Program-made: the position numbers and the translations under genes
Notes under the pieces: model-generated
Databases searched by the model: none
What the model was told of the DNA's origin: nothing
Seen by the model: only the letters and a program-made list of their open reading frames with translations
Shown here: positions 44,001 through 56,000 of the stretch, in pieces
How positions within the stretch are numbered: position 1 is the first letter of the stretch
Layout of the letters: each line of letters starts with the position of its first letter
Source of the DNA: Apoda limacodes
Taxonomy: Eukaryota; Arthropoda; Insecta; Lepidoptera; Limacodidae
DNA: 64,000 nt
Direction: 5' to 3'
Assembly (NCBI GenBank): GCA_946406115.1
Contig: OX291544.1
Span: 18,555,521-18,619,520, forward strand

Positions 44001-47000
44001 TAACATTTACATTACATTCTACTAAGATCTTATTAGTTGGGGCAAATACTCGATTTATCGATTCAATCAAGAAAAGAGAGAGAGGCGCGGATATGGGGAG
44101 CGTAAATACGTCGAAATCTGTCATTTCGCTCGCATCATTGGTGTGAATGCATCTAAGTTGTGTGATAGATATTCAGTGTAAAAATAGCAATCTTACTGGA
44201 CTCAGTCTCAGTGTTTAATTGTGTTATTAAGTGTTTGTTAAATAGGGAGTAGAAAACATGTCTTTTGTGTAAACAACCTTTTGGATCTGTAATCACAATA
44301 AAAGATGCCAGCACACTCTTCTAGACCTGGAAGTGATAACTGAAGGACATTAGTACCAGCATTCACCAGTAGATGTTTGTTTTAACGTTAATTTTTACAA
44401 CTCAAAATCATGTAAGTACCTTTGGTTTTTTTTCTGCGTTTAACAAGATGATTTAAGCTGTTGGAAATATTAACTACCTACCTACCTATTAGTACTAGTA
44501 CCAAAACAGTAATGTACCTACTTGCCTAACTTCTGGTATATAGTAAGTGCCAAAAAATAAATTTGTTAGTATGAAAGAAATAACTATTTGTTTGCCTGGA
44601 ATAACTTGTAAAACTATACAGCTACTGAGCATCTTTTTATGATAATTGGTTATGTAACAGTTTTTATTATCGAAAAATCCTTATCTATATTTAAATAGTT
44701 AGGTTCCACACAAATTAATCCATGGTAGTATGAGATCAGTTAACTTAGATTTACGCTATTTCCTAAGTTTTGAGCTTTCTGTAAATTATAATAAAGTTGA
44801 TTTCTAACTTACTTTTTTTTTTGCAGCGGCTAACAAAGTAATAACGAACTAAACCGGTCTTCCCACTATATCATCTTTAGCTGCGGTGGCAGTTAGACGA
44901 AAAAAGACACTCGGTTTAGTCGCAGGCCAAAGCCACAGAAGCTGGAGGTAAAAGCACGGAAAGGCTTTTTGAAGATAAAAAACCAAACACGGCAAATGTT
45001 GCCAAATTGTTTTTTTTTTTTGGGATCGTCGACAATTCTCACAGCCCGTCGTTGAGCCGAGTCAAAAGGGCCAAGCTCATATCCGGGTGCACCCGCCCAG
45101 CGATGGCAGTAGTACTCCATATGAGGCCGAAGTTGCGACTTGTTAAGCAGCAACCTCTGCCCCGACGCCGACGTAAAGTACTGCGACGCTCTGTTAAGTA
45201 CATCTAGTTTTTTGGACGCCAGCTTCACCTTTTCATGCAAATGATCTCGAAACTGAACATCGCTGGCGATGTCAACACCAAGGATATCAATGCTCTTGGA
45301 GATCGAGAGGGGAGTGTTCTGGAATTATGGGACTACAGTGAATGGGGTTTTCTTGATTTGACACACAAGTTCTCCGCGGTTTTCCTCCACAACGGAACGA
45401 GGAATGTTGGCACGATCCGTGTAATAAGCGTCTCCAGTACTGTCATGTTGTTAATGTCCAACATGTCATTGATATGCAGTAGAAAGAGCGTAGGAGACAG
45501 CACAGAGCCTTGCAGGACACCAGCATTAATGTCTGTGCTATCAGAGCAACTACCGTCAACTACGGTTCGTATGCGTCTGCTGGACAAAAAGCTAGCCACC
45601 CATTTGCACAAACCCTTGGGCACTCCATAACGAACGCCTACGCTATGTCCATGCTACATGCCAATGCCTCCCCCTGACTCTCAATAGCTAGTGCCCATCG
45701 GTGTGTGAGATACTCTAGAAGGTGACCAGTCGAGCGTTCGTGGCAAAAGCCATATTGACCTCGTTGGAGAAAGTACCAGCTGAGAGAATCCATAGGTCAG
45801 AGCAAATTCATGCGCTGATATTCCTGCGTAGTCATTGGTTCGAGAACTGAGCCACTCACGATGGTGGGCGTTGAAGTCTCCCAAAATAACTAGTTCTGCT
45901 GTGGGTTATTGTTCTAGAACTTTGTCCGTGTCACCGCTATGAGACCTGTATAGGCACGCATAGATACGAGTATGGCCGCCGTAATCTACGCGCACCCACA
46001 ATATCGACAGATCCCTGTCTTCAAAGCTATGGAGGCGGCGACAGCAGATATCCTTCTGGGCGAACATGCATACACCGGCACGACTTACAAAATTATGCTC
46101 GAGTTTGTAGCCGGGATAATGAATGTATGATGAAAAAGAATGGTCGGCTGCGCAGTCTCCAGATGGAGTTAAGATTTGCGTGGAAACCCCTAATGTTACA
46201 AAAGTCCACATTAAATGTGGATGGAGCGGCTGCTGAAAAAACTCTTTTCCTTATTTTTCTTGCCATATTATTAAAAAAAGTTACTTAGACTAAATATGAG
46301 GATTCACTGCACAGACAGCTTAGAGGACAGAATGTGCGGTACTAGAAGTGCCAAAGCTCGGCACTGATAATACGGTTGCTGGCACGGCGGGCGGAAAGGC
46401 CCCTGATCCCCCTCTGTTGTAGCCGGGTCCACTCCAGTCTCCTTCTCCGGCATGACTACTACTTCAAAGACTTTATACAGGTTGGCGGTTCAGCCTCCCA
46501 GGGCGGAGATTAAGTGATCCCTGGGTTCGGGAACCCGTTCAACCTGCGGGCGGCCAGCGGTCAGCCGTTTCATGAGGTCTCCCTGACCGCCGTACCAGCA
46601 CGCCGCATCTACGCCAAGCAATGACAACAACAAGCACCGCCGGTCCTCCGCTGTCCTCAAAGAGCTCTGGCAACCTTGCTCACTGCCAGGAACACAACAA
46701 TACTAAATGTTAGTGTTATTACTGCCGCGGTTTTCTGTAAGGTGGAGGTGCATCTCCAGTTTAGTCTGCTCATTCGAGCAAGTACACGCTATGCCCCGTT
46801 TGGTGTGCCCTACCTCGTCTATAATTCATTAGTATCAACGTTACCTTAGTGTATTTATGTAACAGCGTTGTACAACATATCTATTAAAGAATCAATAAAT
46901 GACTGCTTGCAATTCTAGTATTTGTTTTATTTTATCTAACTTATTTTTTTTATCTCAATGATCAGACCATTTTATGGTTATGTCCTATCTATATTTCTTT

Positions 47001-50000
47001 TTGTTCCAGTTTTTTGGAACCGACCGGTATAGACTTATGGTATGTAAATACTAAATCCGTATAGATCGCCGCGTCTGCGATCTAGGTCGGTTAAGCCTTT
47101 ACAGACCGTGAAACGAGACCAATCGGTCTCTAAAAACTAGAACTGGAAGAATAACTTAATTAATGGGGCAAAGAGTATTTTAGTGAATTTAAACAAGTGC
47201 AACTTGGTTACTGTAATCATTTTACCAATTAGTATTGAACAAGTTTCATAGTTGATTCCAGTAAGCAAATTTGATCATAATAAGTATTATAAGGTTTAAA
47301 TTGACCAAGCTCTTATTTGAATGTACTAGGTGGAATTGGTTAGTATAGTCATGTTTTATGTTTATGTTGACCAAAGTTGAATTTATAAAGATGATTTCAT
47401 TCGTATAGTCATGTTTCATATCATTATTCAACAAAACGTTAATTGACTCAGCGTGCTTGATTACAGTGTAGCGGTACGATACGGTCCGCTACATCACTCC
47501 CTACCCAGACCTAAGGTCGATAATTTTTGCAGTGATGCTTGCGTACTGTTAGTCGGGATTCTCGACTAGGGTTTTTAAAAAAGATTATTTATAATTATTA
47601 ACACTTATTTATTCGGTAAAATATTATAATATACGATTTTATTAAAATTGGTGTGTACCGGGTAGAGGCTAGTGTTGAACTGAGGAGCTTTACTTGAGAC
47701 GTTGGGAACGGATCATAATAATGCTGACTAGGCTATGAAAAGAGGTGACTAGACTATATAGGGTGCATATAATATTTATAACAGCCCCCCGCTTTGGACT
47801 GAACTTACACCCTTAAGTGAAGTTTACGTCTCAAAGCTTCTTATCCTGGGTTCAGGAATTGGATGGTCTGAAGTAATATCTTCAAGGGAGGTTGCTATGT
47901 TAAGATCTTGTTTTACTTTTCTATTAAGGATTGGAATAGGTATTTTTCGGTAGACACCAGTTTTAGCACATGTTTTATAGATAATGTATACAATTAAAAT
48001 TATTACTAAAAATAGGGTTACAGAGGAATAGTAATTAACATACAAAACAATATGAGGTTTAGTTATAATTTCATCAAGTTTCTGAGTTATTTGTTTTGAT
48101 ACGGAGTTATACTTAGATAAAGAATCAAAGTTAGTAGATTTTAAGTTTAATAACGGAAGTTTAACCTGTGATTCTTTAAATGCAATATAGTTACAACAAG
48201 AATCATTTATCAGTATAAAGTTAGATATAACGGGTTGAAGTTCTATTTTTAAATTTTGCTTAGGTATAAGTTTCAAATCATTACAATATCCAATACAACC
48301 ACTAGGTATGTTTAAAATACCAGATCCTAGGATATTAATTTCGGTGGTGTTACTCATTTTAGGGCAGTCTATAGAGACTTTTGAATTTTTAGACATAATG
48401 TATATCCACGAATTATTTTTAAGTGGTTGCCAAGCTTCGATATTTCCGTGGAGGAATTTAGTTTCACATTGGTTAGGCACTGAAGTTAACAATTTTGTAA
48501 TAATTTCAGTTTCACAAATAGGGGTTACAGTAGTAGAATACACATTGCTTATTACACATATAAACATCTGGTTAGATATAGTTTTACAGTGTCTCATGTC
48601 ATTTAACTTACAGTAGTGAGACTTATCTCTACTTATGCTTACATATTTAGTAGAAGGTATTATGACGGAGTATGACTCCGGGTTTTTGGTCTGATGTGCT
48701 ACAGGAAATGGAATGTTTTGATATAAATTGTACTCGGTGGGGTTAGTTAACGGAATTTTAAACACAAAGACAATTTTGTAATCTGAGTAATAACTCGCCA
48801 CTTCCGAGACATTCATTAGAATATGGATGTTATCTAATATTAAGGGTACTGGTAGTTCATTAGAGCTGGGGAGAAATCTATAGTTATTTACAAGTTCTAA
48901 AAATAATTGTTTCGGGGTAATAATAGATGGGTGTAGAGTGATTGATTTACTAAATAAAAGACCACTAATAATGTCTTCTACACGAAACGAAAGCGTTAAC
49001 AAACAATTTTCTAGAATGTTCATTAATTCTAACAGTTTGGATTTAAACCATAGTTGGTCTGATAATACAGTCAAATTCTTAACAGCTAAAGAAAGGTTTT
49101 CAACAGCGTTGTCCAAACTTTGTTGATTAGAGTTGATTTTATTTATAGTTTCTTTAAACGAGGAAAGTGTTAATGTGGTAATGAGAATATTCTGTTTCAT
49201 TAAGTTAGCAAATTCCTTTTGGTCATTTTCTATAGTTTGGATAGCGTTGTTGTATTTTATAGCATCGTCTTCGTCCATTGTGCCAAATAAATGTTTAGAT
49301 ATGGTGCCAATTACGCCGAACCACGGGGATCGTTGGTAACGTTGTTTACCGGTCAGGTGAGAAATTGACTCGTAGTCTCTTAGTATGTCATAATAACGAG
49401 AAGATAAAGGCTGAATCAAGTTGTGACACTCAGTTTCGTCGAATGTAAGACTCTGTTTACAAACGTATCGAGAGGTGCCTATCACACCGTTTATGTTTTT
49501 GAGGTGTGGTTCAATAAAAGAAATGTCTATCGGAACGACTACACTAAGGTGGTCGTTTACAATCTTTAATGATCCTACGGGATCAAAATAGATTCCAGGG
49601 TTGTTCGAAACGGGGTGCACATACTTTCCTTGAGTTATGGTACTGTAATAAAAATAAAAGAAAACTATGAAATACAAATTACTATCCTAAGGTATTAAAA
49701 GATAGAGTAATAGTTATAGCTAGGTAGGTATATAAAATGTATATAACAATTAAGTATGTAAAGACAGATTATTATGGTTATGGGTATATATGTTATTTAC
49801 TAGGTGTTTATATTTTAAGTGTCACGTCTGCGTGCCAATTTGACTTCATCGTAATGATGAGAAACATGTCGCCTGTTAATTAAGAGTGTTAATGTATTTC
49901 TACCATTTATTTTAACTATTTTGTAAGGTCCCTTCCATATGGGGGACAAGGCTTTGCGGAGCCTTAGATGGTTTTTAAGGAACACATAATCGCCTACTTC

Positions 50001-53000
50001 GTATTTAACGGGACGACTGTGGTTGTCATAATAAGACTTAGAATTTTCTTTTGATTTCGTTATATGCTCAACGGCTTTATCTCGAGAGAATTTTAGTCGA
50101 TGCTGCAGCATTTTAACGTAATCTGGGTAAGTGACGTCAGGAACAGTTTCGTAAATTGAATTAGGAATAAAAGGTTTATGGCCGAAGAGAAGTTCGAATG
50201 GGGTGTAATTGGTTGTCGAATGCACGGCGGAATTATAAGATAACATGGCGGTATATACAAATTTGGGCCAGTCATCTTGGTTTTCATTGACGTAGGACTT
50301 TAAGTACTCTTTGAGTGTTGAGTGACTTCTTTCCAGGGCGCCTTGAGTTTGTGGGTGATATGGTGATGACCAAAGTTGTTTTATTTTGAGAAATTGACAA
50401 GTATTTTTAAATAAGTCTGCTGTGAAATTGGTTCCTTGATCGGTAAGGATGGTTTTTGGGATGCCAAAGAGAGAAATAAAGTGGATGAGACAGTCCATGG
50501 TTTCTTCGGCTGTGGTACTGCGTATGGGATAAGCAGCAGAATATTTCGTTAAGTCGTCTTGCAAGGTGAATATATATTTAAGTTTAGCGGTGCCCGATTC
50601 TGGTAATGGACCTACTATATCTAGAGGAAGTCGTTCAAAGGGAGTTGTAGAAGACGTTGTAATTTGCATTGGTGCTCTATTGATTTTTCTAAGAGCTTTA
50701 TTTTCTTGGCAAGAGGAACATTTTTTGATATAATTTTCGATATCGCTACGCATCCCTTTCCAGTAAAATTGTTCGCGGATTCTATTAAACATACGGGCGG
50801 AGCCTAAATGACCGGCGATGGGTATGTCGTGATTACTTTTTAGGATTTTTGGGATCTCACTAAGGGAAGGATATATAATGTTGTTGTGATAAATGTTTAT
50901 AGTTATATTGGTATCGTGGAAAAGGTAAGTTAACATATTATATATTTTTATAAATGAAAGGTTATCAAAGGGATTTTTGAAATCGCTGATGGCGATTTCC
51001 GTTGCACTTGTGTTTGTGGTTATTTCGTTACGAAAGGCTTTGAGGCAATCAAATATGTCTTTATACGAAGACTTATCAAAGTGATGGACTTTGGTGAAGA
51101 GAAGGTAGTAGGTTTTCCTATTTAGGTCAACTTTTGTGAACGAATTTAATTCCTTTTCGCATGAGATAACTTTATTAGGATCATCTATGTTTTCTACGAT
51201 TTCTTGTATATAGGGATTGCATTCGTCTAGGTCAATGGATGTGGGAATTAAAATAATATTGCATGAGCTTTTTGTTAGGTTTTCATTGTGTTGTTTTACA
51301 TTTGTGTTAAAGTTAATATTCTTATTTAGAATTGTTTTCAGAAATGTGGTGTACTCATTACTATTAGAACTAGAAAACGGGACGTTAGGTACTTGGTCAC
51401 TTGGAGTCAAAGGATTGGTTGGTGTTAAGGTTTGTTCTAGGTTTGTGTCAGGTAAGTTTTCAGGTAATGGAGATAGCTGGTCAGGTAAGTTTTCAGGTAG
51501 TGAGAACGGTTGATTTGAAAACATCGAGTCTTGTCTACTAGTAGACGGTTGTGGATTTTGAAAAGCATCTGGGATCTCTGGAGTCGGTAAGTTCAAAGGA
51601 CTAAAACCAGGGTTTTGATCGTCAAATGGACTTATGTCTAAAGGATCAAGATCGGTTAGATCTTCATTTACTTCTTCTATTATAGGATTGACAGGATATC
51701 TGGATAGTGCGTCGGCAGCTCCGTTTAGTTTGCCTTTTCGGTATATAATTTCGTATTCATACTCTTCGAGTTTGAGTCTCCATCTTTGTAATTTAGAACT
51801 TGGATCTTTATTTAGAATAGGCATTTTCTCAATAGATTTGCTTTTTATCAGATTCACAGATGCTCCAGAATCAATGAGAAATGATAACGGTCTTTCGGAA
51901 AGGTTTGTAAATAAAATAATATGAGGTAGGGATCTGTGTTTAATGTTAGATGTGACTTCATGTAATTTCATAGATTCAGAGGGTGTTTGTGGAATTAGGT
52001 CATTAAATTCTTTTTCAGGTTCACAAATCGGTCCAGTAGCCGAGTTCGTAGTTTTTGAGTCTTATGGTGCAGAAGTTAGGATATTGGAGTTCTTGCATTC
52101 AAGGGTTCGGATATTTGATTTCTTGGAAACAGAGGTTCGGACATTTGAGTCCTTGGATACGGAGGTTCGGACATTTGAGTCCTTGGAAACAGAGGTTCGG
52201 ACATTTGAGTCCTTGGATACAGAGGTTCGGACATTTGAGTCCTTGGATGCAGAGGTTCGGACATTTGAGTCCTTGGAAACAGAGGTTCGGACATTTGAGT
52301 CCTTGGATGTAGAGGTTTGGACATTTTAGTCCTTGGATACAGAGGTTCTAGTATGGGTGTCGTTGGACTCGCGTGGCTTAGATTGTGACTCGGGCTTCAC
52401 GGGACACCTCCGTGAGCCCTCTACTCGTTTAAAGATTCGTTTGTATTTTCAGGGTGTTCATGTGAATCTTGCTCATTAGGATGCAGGGTGAGAACATCAT
52501 TGGTTTGTGTTTCAGTAAAATAGTGGTCACCCTCTGTATAGAATACGCGAGGTTGCTGAGGATTCGAAAATCTAGGATATTGAGTTGAGTTCGTGGTTGT
52601 AGGTCGACAAAGTTGTGGTGAAAAAGGGGGATGAGGTGTCCTGAGGCGGTTGTTATTATATTCTCGTTTTTTACAGGATTCGATAGTGTAACCTTGGTAT
52701 TTGCAGTATCTACAGAAGAGTATATTGGAGTTTCGTGGGGTTTGCGAAGGTTGAGTAATCGCTGGGGCTGGTTTTGGGTAAGTATTATGCACTGTAGGTT
52801 TAAATGTGTAGTCAGGTCTTCGAGTGGGTGTTGGATTATAAAAACGATCTTGGGACGTTGAAGGTAGGTTTCGTCTATGCATCATAAGTTGGATTTTGTC
52901 TTCGGAAATAGCCATATTAATGGCGTCGTTAAGGTTATTAGGGTCTTTGCAACGGACAATGCTGGATATTCTAGGAGATAATCCGAGTAAAAATGTGTGT

Positions 53001-56000
53001 AGGGCTAAATCTTCCATAGCTGCGATTCTGCCGGGAAGTTCTTTTTTATTTGAGTTGGATAATGTGATTTCGGTAAGTAGTTTTGAAAGATTCGTTTCCA
53101 TTCGTAATGCGAATTGATTAACTGGTTCGTTAGTAGTTTGTCGGCATTCTTGTAAGTCTGTGAGGAGGTGTGCGTAACGTTTCCTCTCACCGAATTGGGT
53201 TTGCAATAATTCTTGTAACTGTGCCCAACTTGTGAGTTCCTTTATTGAACACACCGCTTCAGCTTTCCCTTCTAATTGGCTTAAAATATATTGGAATAAA
53301 ATTGGTTTCTGAGAACTTGTAGCAATATTGTAAGCATTGTCGCAATTTGTGATAAATGCATTTAATTTATCTCGGGTACCATCAAAACTCCTAATAAATT
53401 TAAATAAGGCGGTAATTGGAAAGTTGTCTTCAGAGGTTTTCGAATCCTTTGTATACATTTTAGCAAAATTAAATAAGTTAAAGCAAAATTTAAAACAACG
53501 AAATCGGTTAGGTGTAACAGGCGGTCACTGGATCACGGGAATGTTTATGTTACTGAATGACGGCGTCGTGGTCTGGACGAGCTATGTTTTGATTACGCTT
53601 TCTACGATAAGGATTGGATCAGTACAATGCTAATACATTTGTTACAGACAATAATTATTAATGAATAAGTTTAGTAATAATGAGTATAAAATTTATGACA
53701 GAACAATTAAAACGAGAATGTTAATTTCGATTAATTTAAAATTCACTGAATTTTCACTTAGATCGGAGATTAGATTCACTTTTGTCAGGAATTCACTTTC
53801 ACTAAAAATAGTTAATAATTTGAGACTTACAGGATCTGGAACTGGAGTAGTAGTATTACTTTGTATTTCTGGAACCTGGATGTCATTGTTGTTAGAGCTG
53901 TGATCTCGTTGGCAGAACCCGAAGTATTTCTTTTGGTTTTGCCGGTTTTGCAGGTGTGACCCCGCAGTTGACAGCTGGTACAGCTGCGACCTCTTCTGAA
54001 GAATTTGAAGTATATGTAGATGTGACCCCACGGTGAATTACACACAGTAGGTCGGACAAGGATACGGAGATGAGTTCAACGTTGTACTTTGATTCTGGCG
54101 CACACACACTTGTAAATATATAAATAGTTTGTATAGTTTGAAATAAAAGTCACTTTTATTCAGGGATATAGAAAGATTCAGAGAAGGATACGGAGACGAT
54201 TCCGGGATACTATTTTTTTTTTGTATCCCACCGCTGCCACCAATGTTAGTCGGGATTCTCGACTAGGGTTTTTAAAAAAGATTATTTATAATTATTAACA
54301 CTTATTTATTCGGTAAAATATTATAATATACGATTTTATTAAAATTGGTGTGTACCGGGTAGAGGCTAGTGTTGAACTGAGGAGCTTTACTTGAGACGTT
54401 GGGAACGGATCATAATAATGCTGACTAGGCTAGGAAAAGAGGTGACTAGACTATATAGGGTGCATATAATATTTATAACAGTACGATCTAGAGAATGACG
54501 AGTTTATGCGCCGTCCACAGTGAGTCGGGAGGGCGTGTAGTGCATGCCGAATATCAGCAGTCTGCGGTGGGTCGAGACTGGTACGTTGCTGGCTGTGTGT
54601 TTGCAGTGAGTCGAGACACTGACGAGTGCTGGCATGGAGGTTGCGTATGAGTCGGGCCATAGAATGGTTGGCTGTGTGTCCCTTTGAATCGAGACACTGG
54701 CCTGAGTTAACGGCAGAAGTGACGAGCGGAGAATGCCACGCTGGAGTGAGAGTACTTCGACAGGGTGGTGTAATGCTGTACAGTGGAAGTGCCACGCTGT
54801 AGTGTGAAACCTCAACAGGTTGTGAAAATCACAATCTTGATAAAAACTACCAAATTTTTTATTAGAGTACTAAGGGTAAACCGATTGTAATGATATTGTG
54901 GTAAATTGTTGAGCACACGCGGAAGTTGTTTGAATTAGTACAACCCTTTCGAAAAAGCTGGCGCGCTAGTTGATTTTCAATAAGAGGAACAACGTTTGTG
55001 GAGTCAGCTAGTATGATATAAAATGTAGGTGTGACATATATATATATAATTAGAAAACACTGTTGTTTTCTCTAAGCAGCCGTTAAGGCTACAGGTGTTC
55101 ACAATGGATCGGACATACCCACATACATAAAAACATACATACATACATACGCGCGCATAACATTACCCTCCTTCTGGGTCAGTCATGTATAAAGAGATAA
55201 GATTTTAAAAGTATCTATAAAGAATATTGATTGAATCAATATGTATATTACAAAAAGATTAAAGCTTATTTGGACCTTCGCTGTGGTCGCCCAGCCCGAT
55301 CTCGCGCACTCCACCTCATCCTTGCTTTGTTAAAGTATATAAGATGACCACTGTATGTAGTTACATTGTGGTATTAGATTGATACTTACCTGATATTTTG
55401 TACATAGACCTAAATGTTCTAAACAACTACCTATCAAAACAAAACATTTGACTTAGTATGTGTTTTCTCTCACATTGTTTTGTCAAAACAAAGCACTTTA
55501 TATTCTACAATCTCTAGGTAGGTGTATAAAAAAATTAAAAAGCAAAATAATTTTCTGCCTTGCATAGATCAAAAAGTTTACATACCCTTTTTCATTTTTA
55601 ATCGACTTTAAAAAGCAGGAGGTTTTCAATTTGATTGTAGTTTTTTCAAAACGCATCAGATTTGGTACGCAATTTGACTGGAATATAAAAACGTTTGTTG
55701 GGAATTAATAGCCTCGACTCAAAGCATACGAGTTGGAGGGGCTATCTATCTGTAAAACGCTTAGATTTCAACATTAATGTCCACCGCGTTTCGCGAGGAC
55801 TATTGCGGCAATCTGCTGATTTTTTTTGCGTAGTTCGTGGGGTTTCATATACCGAAGTCCCATAAAGAGCAAACATTTTGTTCGGAAACGCACCGCAATA
55901 ATTCTTGCGGTGCGCGCACTTTCCTTGTGTCGTGCATTAGGTTACAATTTTTGAGAAAAAACGCACGTAATTACACCGAAGTGCACGATGGGCCTAACAA

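Larger units (their letters stand above)
47547..54480 (-). mobile_element. errantivirus (Gypsy-type LTR endogenous retrovirus), RT-deleted, 6934 bp
   Basis: An insect endogenous retrovirus on the minus strand: 5' LTR 54480-54244, primer site, about 770-bp leader, gag, a pol frame, env, polypurine tract, 3' LTR 47783-47547. The LTRs are 237 bp, start TGTTA and end TAACA, and differ at one position (47736 versus 54433), so the insertion is young. All three frames are open. The striking defect is in pol, where the whole reverse transcriptase and most of RNase H are absent, so it cannot replicate alone. It sits inside intron 2 of the ZAD gene, antisense to that gene. A baculovirus-F-like env places it among errantiviruses of insects rather than plain Ty3 elements. 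Confidence 0.95.

Noticed and set aside
46985..47155. Possible terminal inverted repeats TTCCAGTTTTTTGGAACC and CTAAAAACTAGAACTGGAA
   Set aside because: Pairing is interrupted and no target duplication was found; too weak to call an element.
48308..48616. Plus-strand frames opposite errantivirus env, pol and gag
   Set aside because: Antisense shadows of long real frames.
52071..52340. CRISPR-like array
   Set aside because: Units are contiguous 30-bp repeats without unique spacers, inside a retroelement of an animal genome.
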